DNA of 64,000 bases from Hyphomicrobiales bacterium (lineage in GTDB: Bacteria; Pseudomonadota; Alphaproteobacteria; Rhizobiales; Xanthobacteraceae), in the NCBI GenBank assembly GCA_017305665.1, contig JAFKKH010000021.1:1-64000 (forward strand), read 5' to 3'. The notes under the pieces were generated by a model that was not told the origin of the DNA, searched no databases, and saw only the letters and a list, made by a program, of their open reading frames with translations. Below, one piece after another: positions 24,851-33,166 of the stretch (position 1 is the first letter of the stretch; every line of letters starts with the position of its first letter). A program made the translations under genes and the position numbers.

Positions 24851-27800
24851 GCGGCAGTCTCCCGGTTGGACGTATGAGAGAGAAGGTGTGCGATCAGATT
24901 GCGTGCACTGTTCGAGCGCGGCGTCCATAGCCCGCGCCGGATGGCCTCGTCGAAGCGCGCCGTGGTTTCAAGCAAGGCAGCCGGATTGGCCTCTGCCATG
25001 AAGCCGCGCACATGCTGGTCTTCCAGATAGGCGGCGAAAAGCTGGTCGAAATGGTGATTGCCGACGGCATCGGTCGAGGCGGCGAAGCCGAACAGGTAGT
25101 CAACGGTGGCTGCGATCTCGAACGCGCCCTTGTAGCCGTGCCGCATCACGCCCGCGATCCATTTCGGATTGGCGGCGCGCCCGCGCACCACGCGCGAGAT
25201 TTCATGCGACAGGCTGCGTGCCACCGGCGCTTCGGGCCGGGACGTGTCGACATGCGCGACGCGCGGCGCCTGTCCGCGCAGAGTTTGCACTGTGGCTGCC
25301 AGTCCGCCCATGAACTGATAGTAGTCGTCGGAATCGAGAATATCATGCTCGCGATTGTCCTGTGCCTGCACCACCAGATCGGTCTGCGCGAGCCGCTCGG
25401 CGAACAAGTCGCGCGCGGTTTCGCCTTCCAGACCGCCGCCATAGGCATAGCCGCCCCAGGCAAGATAGGCGTCGGCAAGATCACCGCGGGTGTCCCAGCC
25501 GCCTTCGTCGATCAGGGCTTGCAATCCCGCACCATAGGCGCCGGGTTTTGATCCGAACACGCGCGATGTCGCCTGCCGCCGTGCTTGCGGAGAAGCAATG
25601 CCTTTTGTTTCCAGCGCGCGTGCCGTTGCCCGCGCATTCGCTGCGATCGGGTTGGCGTCGTCGGGCTCATCGAGTTCCGCGATGGCGCGGATCGCGCTGT
25701 CGATCAGGTCCATCTGGGTCGGGAAGGCGTCGCGGAACAGGCCGGACACGCGCAGGGTGAGATCGATGCGCGGCCGCTTCAACTCCGAGAGGGGAATGAT
25801 GGCAAAGCCCGTAACTCGTCCGGTGGCCTCGTCCCACAGCGGACGCGCGCCGATCAAGGCGAGCGCCTGCGCCACGTCATCGCCGCCGGTGCGCATGTTG
25901 GCCGTGCCCCACGCCGAGAGCGCGATGGCGCGCGGCCATTCGCCGGTCTCCTGCCAGTGCTGTTCGACGAGACGTTCGGCGGCGAGTCGGCCGATCCGCC
26001 ACGCCGATGGCGTCGGCACCGCGCGCACGTCGACCGCGAAGAAATTACGGCCGGTGGGCAGCACGTCGGGCCGCCCGCGCGTCGGTGCGCCGGAAGGGCC
26101 GGGGGCGATGAACCGGCCATCGAGGCCACGCAGCAACGCTGCGATCTCGGCGTCACCGCTGGCGTTGATGGCGGAGCGCAATTTTTTGCGAATCCATTCA
26201 AGAACCGGCGCGGCTGTCGTCCATGCCGGCTCGTTGGAGGCTTCCTCGCTGACTAGCCGCTGTGCCAGCATCTCGATGCGCTCCACGGTGTCGCCATGGG
26301 TGCGCCATGGTGCGTCGCTCATGGCGTCAAGCACCGGCGGGCGCGGCCCTTCGTAGGGGATGGCAAGATCGCGCGTCAGTGGGTCGAATCCGTCAAGACC
26401 GAGATCAGCGGCCAGCGCACGATGCAACGAGGCGTCTTGCGTGCGCGTTTCCGAACGCGGCAGCCGTGCGATCGACACCAGCAGGTCATTGCGCTGCGTG
26501 GTGGATGGCGTCCGGCCGAATACGTGCAGCCCGTCGCGGATCTGCATCTCCTTGAGGTCGCACAGATGGGCATCGAGCGCGCGCAAGGCGTCGAAAGTCG
26601 GCGTTTCCGGCGCAAGCGCGATATCGGCGTCGATGCGGCCCGCGCGGGCGAGCGAGACCACGTCCTCGGCGATCACTTTTGCCCGTTTCGGATCGAGGTC
26701 GGCGGCCACGGCATATTCGTCGATCAGCGTTTCCAGCCGCGCCAGATCGTCGTGCAATTCGGCGCGAGTCATTGGTGGTGTCAGGTGATCGACGATCACG
26801 GCCGCCGTGCGGCGTTTGGCCTGAATGCCCTCGCCGGGATCGTTGACGATGAACGGATAGAGATGTGGCACGGGCCCAAGAATCGCATCGGGCATACAGG
26901 ACGCGGAGAGACCGGTGCTCTTGCCGGGCAGCCATTCCAGGTTGCCGTGCTTGCCGAGGTGGATCACCGCATGTGCGCCGAATTCGCGGCGCAGCCAGAG
27001 ATAGACTGCAAGATAGTGATGCGGCGGCACCAGGTCGGGATCGTGATAGGTGCTCTTGGGATCGACGTTATAGCCGCGCCCCGGCTGGATGCCGATGACA
27101 GTATTGCCGAAGCGATGCAGGCCGAGGCGGAATGCGCCGTTCGTCAGGTGCGGATCGTTGCCGGGCAACCCCCAGCGGGTGATGATTGCATTCCGAACAG
27201 AGGCGGGCAGGGTCGCGAATGCGGCCTCATAATCCTTCAGGGGCCAGGGTGTTCCGCCAGCGCGCGCGGCACGATCCGCCAGCGCGTTGGTCGGGCCGTC
27301 CTGCAGGAGGCGCATCATCGTCGCCGCGTCGCGTGGGGCATCGTCGGTCTCGTAACCGGCCGCGCGCATGGCCGCGAGAATGCCGATCAGGCTCTCCGGC
27401 GTATCGAGTCCAACGCCATTGGCGAGACGGCCATCGCGATTGGGATAGTTGGCGAGCACCACGGCCGTGTGGCGTTGCTGAACGGGCGTTCTGCGCAGGG
27501 TCGCCCATGACGTAGCAAGATCGGCAGTTGCCGTAACCCGATCGGAAATCGGCACGTAGACCGTCGGTGCAAATCCTGTCGGCGTCGCATCGCTGCGCTG
27601 CTTGAAGGCGACGGCATGCGCGAAGATGCGGCCATCGACCTCGGGCAGGACCACGTGCATGGCGAGATCGCGCGGCGCGAGCCCGCGCGACGAGACCTCC
27701 CAATTCGCTTGCGACGTGCCGGCCAGCGCCACCTGCAGCACCGGGCAATCAAATGCTGCAAGCGCGCCGGAATCGTCAGCGGCAGTTGCCGTTGCAAATG

Positions 27801-28566
27801 CCGTGGCGTTGATGATGACATCCGGCGGATGGGTTGCCAGCGCCGTATGGAGGAACGCCAGCGAACGCTCATCCTTCAGCGATGTGATGAAGATCGGAAC
27901 CGGGTTGAGTCCCTTGGCATCGAGCGCCTTGCACAGTGCGGCGATCGGCGCGGTGTCCGCGCCGGCGACCAGCGCCCGATAGAACAGGATCGCGGCGCTG
28001 GGGCGATGGTCGGGCTTGGGTTCACGTGGCCAGAAGCCGGCCGATGGCATAGGCCGCGCCTGCGGCGGCTCTTCGGCACGGCCGATCAAATGCGCGGCAT
28101 ATTGCAGGGCGAGCCGGGCATTCTCCTCGCCGCCTTCCTTGCAATAGTGCCAGAGTCGTCGGGTGGCGTCGGCACCGAGCGTGCCACGCGCGGCGAGATC
28201 GGCATTCCAGCTCATCTCGCCGGGCAGGCAGGCGAACAAGGCGTTACGCCGCAACGCGTCGCTGCGCAGGCTTTCGACGCCATGCGGCCAGTAGCTGATG
28301 CCGCCGAGCATGCGCAGCACCACGATCCTGGCCTCGCGCAGCGTGCGCTCGACATAGAGATCGACGGAGGCCGGATGGCCGAGCGCCAGCAGATTGGTGA
28401 ATCGGACGCTTGGGAAATCCGCCGGCAGCGTCGCATGCGCCGCGCTGAACGCCGCGAGATCGCTGTCGGCGGCGGACAGTATGACGATGTCGGCGGTGTC
28501 CTGCCCGAGATCGCGGGCGACGTCGCCGTCGTCGATCACACCGCTATCGTCGAGCTTCAAGTGCAT
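24847..28566 (-). CDS. cobN: Cobaltochelatase subunit CobN
   Basis: A 1239-residue cytoplasmic subunit of the aerobic ATP-dependent cobaltochelatase, which inserts cobalt into hydrogenobyrinic acid a,c-diamide. It is close to the usual length (about 1,250-1,280). Recognisable blocks are HLGKHGNLEWLPGKSTGLS (about residue 575) and NREHDILDSDDYYQFMGGL (about residue 1080), both typical of the CobN/BchH family, and the C-terminal VRGFMAEANPAALLETTARFDEAIRRGLW. The partner subunits CobS and CobT of the chelatase are not in this window. It lies 8 bases after cobW and overlaps cobO. Confidence 0.96.
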   Translation of the reverse strand: MHLKLDDSGVIDDGDVARDLGQDTADIVILSAADSDLAAFSAAHATLPADFPSVRFTNLLALGHPASVDLYVERTLREARIVVLRMLGGISYWPHGVESLRSDALRRNALFACLPGEMSWNADLAARGTLGADATRRLWHYCKEGGEENARLALQYAAHLIGRAEEPPQARPMPSAGFWPREPKPDHRPSAAILFYRALVAGADTAPIAALCKALDAKGLNPVPIFITSLKDERSLAFLHTALATHPPDVIINATAFATATAADDSGALAAFDCPVLQVALAGTSQANWEVSSRGLAPRDLAMHVVLPEVDGRIFAHAVAFKQRSDATPTGFAPTVYVPISDRVTATADLATSWATLRRTPVQQRHTAVVLANYPNRDGRLANGVGLDTPESLIGILAAMRAAGYETDDAPRDAATMMRLLQDGPTNALADRAARAGGTPWPLKDYEAAFATLPASVRNAIITRWGLPGNDPHLTNGAFRLGLHRFGNTVIGIQPGRGYNVDPKSTYHDPDLVPPHHYLAVYLWLRREFGAHAVIHLGKHGNLEWLPGKSTGLSASCMPDAILGPVPHLYPFIVNDPGEGIQAKRRTAAVIVDHLTPPMTRAELHDDLARLETLIDEYAVAADLDPKRAKVIAEDVVSLARAGRIDADIALAPETPTFDALRALDAHLCDLKEMQIRDGLHVFGRTPSTTQRNDLLVSIARLPRSETRTQDASLHRALAADLGLDGFDPLTRDLAIPYEGPRPPVLDAMSDAPWRTHGDTVERIEMLAQRLVSEEASNEPAWTTAAPVLEWIRKKLRSAINASGDAEIAALLRGLDGRFIAPGPSGAPTRGRPDVLPTGRNFFAVDVRAVPTPSAWRIGRLAAERLVEQHWQETGEWPRAIALSAWGTANMRTGGDDVAQALALIGARPLWDEATGRVTGFAIIPLSELKRPRIDLTLRVSGLFRDAFPTQMDLIDSAIRAIAELDEPDDANPIAANARATARALETKGIASPQARRQATSRVFGSKPGAYGAGLQALIDEGGWDTRGDLADAYLAWGGYAYGGGLEGETARDLFAERLAQTDLVVQAQDNREHDILDSDDYYQFMGGLAATVQTLRGQAPRVAHVDTSRPEAPVARSLSHEISRVVRGRAANPKWIAGVMRHGYKGAFEIAATVDYLFGFAASTDAVGNHHFDQLFAAYLEDQHVRGFMAEANPAALLETTARFDEAIRRGLWTPRSNSARNLIAHLLSHTSNRETAA

Positions 28567-28574
28567 GGGCGAAT

Positions 28575-29588
28575 TTATCCTGCCAACGCCCGCCGCGCGG
28601 CGTCGGCGTCAAAGCCCTTCAGGCCGATCACGACGAGATGCTCGGCCTGCGCCACGTCCGGGCGCGCGAATGACAGATCGACGCGGCCGCCAACACCCTG
28701 CACCACGACGGGCGCCGACTTGCCGTCGATCCGCGCATGACCTTTCACGCGCAACACGCCGCTAAGGCCGAGCGTATCGGCGATCCGCGTGCGCATGGCA
28801 TCGATGCTGACGGCAGCGGTCGGCTTCACCACGATGCTGTCGAAGTCGTCATGGTCGTGTTCTTCCTCCTCGCCGTGATGTCCCTGCCGCGCAGCGAGAT
28901 CATCCTCGGCGGCGGACGCGAGACCGATCAGGATTTGCGGCGCCAGCGTGCCCTGCGCGCGCACCGTCGTGACGCCTGCGCGCAGCGAGGCTTTGAGACG
29001 AGTCTCGATCTCCGTGAGTTGTTGCGGCGGCACCAGGTCGCTCTTCGACAGTACCACGAGATCGGCGCAGGCGAGCTGATCCTCGAACACCTCTTCGATC
29101 GGATCGTCATGGTCGAGCGAGGGGTCCTCGGCGCGTTGCGCTGCCACCGCATCCTCATCGAGCGTGACCCGGCCTTCAGACAGTGCCAGCGCATCGACCA
29201 CGGTGACGACACCATCGACGGTGGCGCGGGTGCGCACGTCGGGCCACGCGAACGCCTTCAGGAGCGGCTGCGGCAGCGCCAGCCCCGAAGTCTCGATCAC
29301 GATGGCATCGAGCGGCGTTTCGCGGGACAGCAGTTTATCCATGGTCGGGATGAAATCGTCGGCGACGGTGCAGCAGATGCACCCATTGGTGAGTTCGACG
29401 ACATCGCCGGGGGCGCAGGCCTTCGCCGCGCATTCCTCGACAAGGCCGCCGTCGAACCCGGCGTCGCCGAATTCATTGACGATCACGGCGATGCGCTTGC
29501 CGTCCGCCTGGGTCAGCAGCGAGCGGAGCAGGGTGGTCTTGCCTGCGCCGAGAAAGCCGGTCAGCACCGTGACGGGAACGCGGGTCAT
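28575..29588 (-). CDS. cobW: CobW GTPase, probable cobalt chaperone
   Basis: A 337-residue G3E GTPase thought to deliver cobalt to the CobNST chelatase. The P-loop GFLGAGKTTLL starts at residue 11. The metal-site motif CICC (residues 70-73, in LTNGCICCTV) is intact. The base-recognition SKSD is present in VVLSKSDLVPP. A metal-binding run HHGEEEEHDHDD is at about 240-251. A C-terminal CobW_C domain is recognised from GHARIDGKSAPVVVQGVGGR. It lies directly upstream of cobN in the riboswitch operon, which matches the proposed role. Confidence 0.94.
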   Translation of the reverse strand: MTRVPVTVLTGFLGAGKTTLLRSLLTQADGKRIAVIVNEFGDAGFDGGLVEECAAKACAPGDVVELTNGCICCTVADDFIPTMDKLLSRETPLDAIVIETSGLALPQPLLKAFAWPDVRTRATVDGVVTVVDALALSEGRVTLDEDAVAAQRAEDPSLDHDDPIEEVFEDQLACADLVVLSKSDLVPPQQLTEIETRLKASLRAGVTTVRAQGTLAPQILIGLASAAEDDLAARQGHHGEEEEHDHDDFDSIVVKPTAAVSIDAMRTRIADTLGLSGVLRVKGHARIDGKSAPVVVQGVGGRVDLSFARPDVAQAEHLVVIGLKGFDADAARRALAG

Positions 29589-30125
29589 CTAATTCTCCTG
29601 ATTGGCGTCGCGCTTCAGCCAGAGCGGCAGTCCGGCGGCGACGAATACGACATTGGGAACGGCAGCGGCGATGGCCTGATTCAAGCGGCCCTGCGCATCG
29701 CGGAAGGCGCGGCCGAGCGGCGTCTCCGGCACGAGGCCCATGCCGACCTCGTTAGAGACAAAAACAATCGGATGCTGCGCGACGCCGAGGAAGCGCGTCA
29801 GCCGACGCGTCTCGATCTCCGGGTCGCGCTCCGCATGCATCAGGTTCGAGAGCCACAGCGTCAGGCAATCCACCAGCACGGTATGACCGGGTCTGCTCTC
29901 GCGGGTCAGCACGTCGATCAGCGCCAGCGGCTCCTCCACGGTGCGCCAGTTCTCGCCACGGCGTGCCCGATGCTGCGCGATGCGGGCCTTCATCTCGTCG
30001 TCGCCGGCATCAGCGGTCGCGAGATAGACCGGCGCCAGTCCGCTGTCGCGGACCAGCGCCTCGGCGAAGGTTGATTTTCCCGAGCGCGCGCCGCCGAGCA
30101 CCAGTGTCGTTGCAAGCCCATTCAT
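29589..30125 (-). CDS. cobP: Bifunctional adenosylcobinamide kinase/adenosylcobinamide-phosphate guanylyltransferase
   Basis: A 178-residue CobU/CobP enzyme that phosphorylates adenosylcobinamide and then activates it with GTP. The P-loop GGARSGKS (residues 11-18), the ARRGENWRTVEEP block with the guanylylated His in QHRARRGENW, and VLVDCLTLWLSNL and VSNEVGMGLVPETPLGRAFRD are all family signatures. The ATG at 30125 overlaps the DUF1636 stop as ATGA, and its stop is adjacent to the cobW start. The product supplies GDP-cobinamide to cobS. Confidence 0.95.
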   Translation of the reverse strand: MNGLATTLVLGGARSGKSTFAEALVRDSGLAPVYLATADAGDDEMKARIAQHRARRGENWRTVEEPLALIDVLTRESRPGHTVLVDCLTLWLSNLMHAERDPEIETRRLTRFLGVAQHPIVFVSNEVGMGLVPETPLGRAFRDAQGRLNQAIAAAVPNVVFVAAGLPLWLKRDANQEN

Positions 30126-30544
30126 GGTGGCGGCCGTCCATCGTCGGGCGACCAGGCTAGCGGCGGCACGCGCGCGATCATGCCTTTGCGCAATACCTGC
30201 GGGCGCTCGCGCCACGGCACCAGGCCATAGTCGGATGTCCGATACGATTGCACGAACGATGCCAGCGCGGCGGTTCCGCTCTCGGTCTCGAGATCGCCGA
30301 ACAGGAATGTGTAGCCGTCAGCGCTGGACACGGCGACGGTCGCCGGCCGTTTGCACACGCTGAGGCATTGCACCGGGCGTATCGTGACCATCTCGTCGTT
30401 CGCGCCAAGCGCCGCGGTGACCGCCGCGAACATGTCGGGGCCGACCATGCGGCCATCCGCGGTCTTGCAGGTGGTGCATACGCTGACGACAACCGGCCCT
30501 GTCGGAAAGGCGCGCGTGGGCGAGTCCGCTGCCGGCACGGTCAT
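30122..30544 (-). CDS. DUF1636 protein, probable [2Fe-2S] ferredoxin-like
   Basis: A 140-residue protein of unknown function placed first behind the second cobalamin riboswitch. Four Cys are arranged as SVCTTCK (Cys23, Cys26) and VQCLSVCKR (Cys60, Cys64), the spacing of thioredoxin-fold 2Fe-2S ferredoxins. There is no signal peptide. Members of DUF1636 recur next to cob genes, so a redox or metal-handling role in cobalamin synthesis is likely but unproven. The start at 30544 lacks a clear ribosome site. ATG 30574 in the same frame is an alternative. It overlaps cobP by four bases. Confidence 0.8.
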   Translation of the reverse strand: MTVPAADSPTRAFPTGPVVVSVCTTCKTADGRMVGPDMFAAVTAALGANDEMVTIRPVQCLSVCKRPATVAVSSADGYTFLFGDLETESGTAALASFVQSYRTSDYGLVPWRERPQVLRKGMIARVPPLAWSPDDGRPPP

Positions 30545-30697
30545 GGGGTTATCTGGGGAACTGTCGCGGTCCATTCCGTGCTCGAGCGAAGGCCCCTTGT
30601 CCGGGCTTGCGAGCCTTGGTGGGTCGCGGGACGGCTTACGCCGCCGGTCGCGCTCCCGTCCGGTGCACCCCGCCCGACGTTTCCAAAGCACAAATCC

Positions 30698-30866
30698 CGA
30701 TGGCAGGTCTCCTGGCTCGCGGGTCGTTGCCTGATTGCCGCCTTCCCGGGATAATCCAGTGGCCTCGGCGCAGGCTCGTCGCTTACAGTTGCGGGGGCAG
30801 CGCCGGCGTTGAGAACGTCTCGCACCGGCTTCCCTTTTCACCTTCCTCGCGGAAGGACCATCGAGG
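30698..30866 (-). promoter_or_regulatory. Cobalamin riboswitch upstream of the cob operon
   Basis: Read on the minus strand: GAGGAAGGTGAAAAGGGAA (about 30852-30834), GCCCCCGCAACTGTAAG (30798-30782), GCCACTGG (30762-30755), CCGGGAAGGCGG (30750-30739) and the B12 box GAGCCAGGAGACCTGCCA (30718-30701). All conserved cores of the AdoCbl riboswitch are present. About 155 bases separate it from the DUF1636 start, room for an expression platform. No obvious terminator hairpin with a T-run is seen, so control may be translational or Rho-linked. Confidence 0.94.
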
Positions 30867-30971
30867 GCGGACGCTAGCCGTCGGGCTCTCCGGGGTCAAC
30901 CTTTCGCGCTTGACGTTGGCAGTTGACCCGGCCGGGCATCTTGCGTCAGTTGCTCTGCGAAAGGTGCCTTG

Positions 30972-32024
30972 ATGATGTCGTCGCACGGAATGCCCTCGCT
31001 GCCGCCGGTCCGACCGCTCGACCGGACGCTGGAATCCGCGCTGCGCGCCCGCATCGACGGCAAGGCCAAGCCGCCGGGCTCGCTGGGGCGGATCGAGGAT
31101 CTGGCCATTCGCCTCGGTTTGATCTGGTACCCGTCGGAGCCGCGTGCCGGAGCCAGCATGCTGCTGGTGTTCGCCGGCGATCATGGTCTGACCCAGGAAG
31201 GCGTCTCGCAATATCCGTCCGAAGTGACGGCGGCAATGGTCCGCACCTTCCTGGGCGGCCGGGCTACCGCCAATGCCTTCGCAGCGGCGGCCGGAGTCGA
31301 CATCCGGGTCGTCGACATGGGCGTCGCTGCCGATTTGCCCGACCATCCCGGCCTGATCGGTGCGAAGGTGCGCCGGGGCACCGGCAATGCGGCGCGCGAG
31401 CCGGCGATGTCGCCCGACGAGGCGTCGGCGGCGCTGATGCGCGGCTGCGACCTCGCGGTCGAGGCGATCCGCGGCGGCGCTGACTGCATCGCCATCGGCG
31501 AGATGGGCATCGGCAACACTGCGTCGGCCGCGCTATTGTTGCATCGACTGGCACCAGCCGCGCTCGATCTTTGCATCGGCCTTGGCGCGGGGCAGGACGA
31601 CACGGGTCTCGCGCGCAAGCGTGCTGCACTGGAACGCGCCGCGGCACGCAGCGACGCCACCGCGCCGTTCGAGGTGTTGTGCGAGTTCGGCGGGCTCGAA
31701 ATCGCCGGCATGGTGGGGGCTGTGATCGGCGCTGCTTCTGAAAGACGTCCCGTCATCGTCGACGGATTCATCTCAAGCGCGGCGGCACTGGTCGCCATCC
31801 GGCTGTGCCCGGCCGCGCGCGATTACTGCATCTTCGCGCACCGCTCTTCCGAGCGCGGCCATGGCATCCTGCTCGATGCGCTGGACGCGACGCCCTTGTT
31901 CGATCTTGCCCTGCGGCTCGGCGAGGGGACGGGCGCGGTTCTTGCTGTGCCGCTGGTGCGTGCGGCGGCGCGGCTTCTATCCGATGTTGCGACACTGGAC
32001 GACGTGCTTTCGGGAAAAATCTAG
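30972..32024 (+). CDS. cobT: Nicotinate-nucleotide-dimethylbenzimidazole phosphoribosyltransferase
   Basis: A 350-residue enzyme that makes alpha-ribazole phosphate from NaMN and dimethylbenzimidazole, the product of BluB. Blocks include KPPGSLGRIEDLA (residues 33-45), VFAGDHGLTQEGVSQYPSEVT, IGEMGIGNTASAA, VDGFISSAAAL, and the catalytic Glu in LGEGTGA (Glu318). The ATG at 30972 follows AAGG and a TTG codon. It is divergent from the riboswitch operon and 17 bases upstream of cobS. The symbol follows Salmonella; Pseudomonas denitrificans calls it cobU. Confidence 0.95.
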   Translation: MMSSHGMPSLPPVRPLDRTLESALRARIDGKAKPPGSLGRIEDLAIRLGLIWYPSEPRAGASMLLVFAGDHGLTQEGVSQYPSEVTAAMVRTFLGGRATANAFAAAAGVDIRVVDMGVAADLPDHPGLIGAKVRRGTGNAAREPAMSPDEASAALMRGCDLAVEAIRGGADCIAIGEMGIGNTASAALLLHRLAPAALDLCIGLGAGQDDTGLARKRAALERAAARSDATAPFEVLCEFGGLEIAGMVGAVIGAASERRPVIVDGFISSAAALVAIRLCPAARDYCIFAHRSSERGHGILLDALDATPLFDLALRLGEGTGAVLAVPLVRAAARLLSDVATLDDVLSGKI

Positions 32025-32041
32025 ATGCAGGACATATCTGG

Positions 32042-32809
32042 ATGAGCGAGGTCGACCATTTTCGGGATGCGTGGCGGTTTCTCACCATCGTGCGTATCCC
32101 GGATTCGTCGCAACCTTTTGCCGCCGACTGGCTGGCACGCTCGTTGAAATATTTTCCCGCGGTCGGCATCTGCATCGGGGTCGTCTCGGCTGCGGTCTGG
32201 CTGCTGGCCGATCCGATCTGGGGCGATACCACGTCGGCGCTGCTCGCAGTTGCGGCGGGCGCGCTCATGTCCGGCGCGCTCCATGAAGACGGCCTCGCCG
32301 ATACCGCCGACGCTTTTGGTGGCGGAAGGACGGCCGAAAAGCGTCTCGCCATCATGAAAGACAGCCGCATCGGCACCTATGGCGCGCTGGCGCTCGGTTT
32401 CGGCTGTCTGCTGCGGATCGTCGCACTGGCCGCGGTGCCGCCATGGGCCGGCGCGGCAGCTCTTGTCGCGTGTCATGCCCTGGCCCGGGCGACGCCCGCG
32501 GTCGTTATGTCGCGGCTGTCGTACAGCGGTGACACCGCGGCCATGAAAGCCGCCTATGCCGAGTCGCCGCTGCGGACCGGCGAGTGGCAATTGCTGGCGA
32601 TCATTGCCGCCGCAGCGATGCTGCCATTGGTCTTTGTGTCGGTGCGGGCGGCATTCACTGGTCTTCTGCTCGGCGCGCTGTTCGCAGGTGCGTTGGCGAT
32701 GCGGTCGCGCAGGCTGATCGGCGGATACACTGGCGACGTGCTGGGCGCGGTCGAGCAGATGTTCGAGATCGGCTTCCTGCTTGGTGTCGCCGGTGTGCTG
32801 AGCAGCTAG
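32042..32809 (+). CDS. cobS: Adenosylcobinamide-GDP ribazoletransferase (cobalamin synthase)
   Basis: A 255-residue inner-membrane enzyme joining GDP-cobinamide and alpha-ribazole (phosphate) to finish cobalamin. The acidic active-site region GALHEDGLADTADAF (residues 78-92) and the KDSRIGTYGALALGF block are diagnostic. About six hydrophobic helices follow. The final GYTGDVLGAVEQMFEIGFLL is also conserved. It forms an operon with cobT, 17 bases apart. The name is the Salmonella cobS (cobV in Pseudomonas denitrificans) and should not be mixed up with the chelatase subunit CobS. Confidence 0.94.
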   Translation: MSEVDHFRDAWRFLTIVRIPDSSQPFAADWLARSLKYFPAVGICIGVVSAAVWLLADPIWGDTTSALLAVAAGALMSGALHEDGLADTADAFGGGRTAEKRLAIMKDSRIGTYGALALGFGCLLRIVALAAVPPWAGAAALVACHALARATPAVVMSRLSYSGDTAAMKAAYAESPLRTGEWQLLAIIAAAAMLPLVFVSVRAAFTGLLLGALFAGALAMRSRRLIGGYTGDVLGAVEQMFEIGFLLGVAGVLSS

Positions 32810-32835
32810 GCTTGCGTTGCATGGCTCGTCTTTTT

Positions 32836-32865
32836 GTTGCCGCGATCCGGTCACGGGACGGCAAC
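32836..32865. repeat. Short inverted repeat after cobS
   Basis: GTTGCCG (32836-32842) and CGGCAAC (32859-32865) form a 7-base stem with a 16-base loop between cobS and the following small gene. A T-run precedes rather than follows the stem on the plus strand, so it does not look like an intrinsic terminator. Role unknown. Confidence 0.35.
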
Positions 32866-32918
32866 ATACGCTGCTTAAATCAGAGCGACTGAGGCTTTGA
32901 CGTCGGGCGAATCGACAC

Positions 32919-33137
32919 ATGACTGCCAAATACGATACCGCGACGCTGGCCGCGCTCCGGCGCACGCTGGACGATGTGCTGCTGGACCACCGGTTTCTGC
33001 GGTCGCGCTCGGTTTCGGCTCTGGAAATGACCGAGCATCTGCTTGCGCTGGCCGCGAAGGGCGAGCGCAGCGAACAGCGGTTGAAGCAGTCCGCGCTGCG
33101 GATGCTCGATGGGGCAACCCGTAAGACTGCCGCCTAG
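32919..33137 (+). CDS. Conserved-looking small hypothetical protein (72 aa)
   Basis: A 72-residue soluble protein beginning MTAKYDTATLAALRRTLDDV, followed by a helical region (about residues 30-60, including SALEMTEHLLALAAKGE) and a basic tail. No Cys, no transmembrane segment. I recognise no named family; the helical pattern and codon usage look real. It lies 109 bases after cobS on the same strand, so it could be transcribed on its own or by read-through. Confidence 0.6.
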   Translation: MTAKYDTATLAALRRTLDDVLLDHRFLRSRSVSALEMTEHLLALAAKGERSEQRLKQSALRMLDGATRKTAA

Positions 33138-33166
33138 AGGCTTTCCTTGAAATCTGCGAGCCCTAC

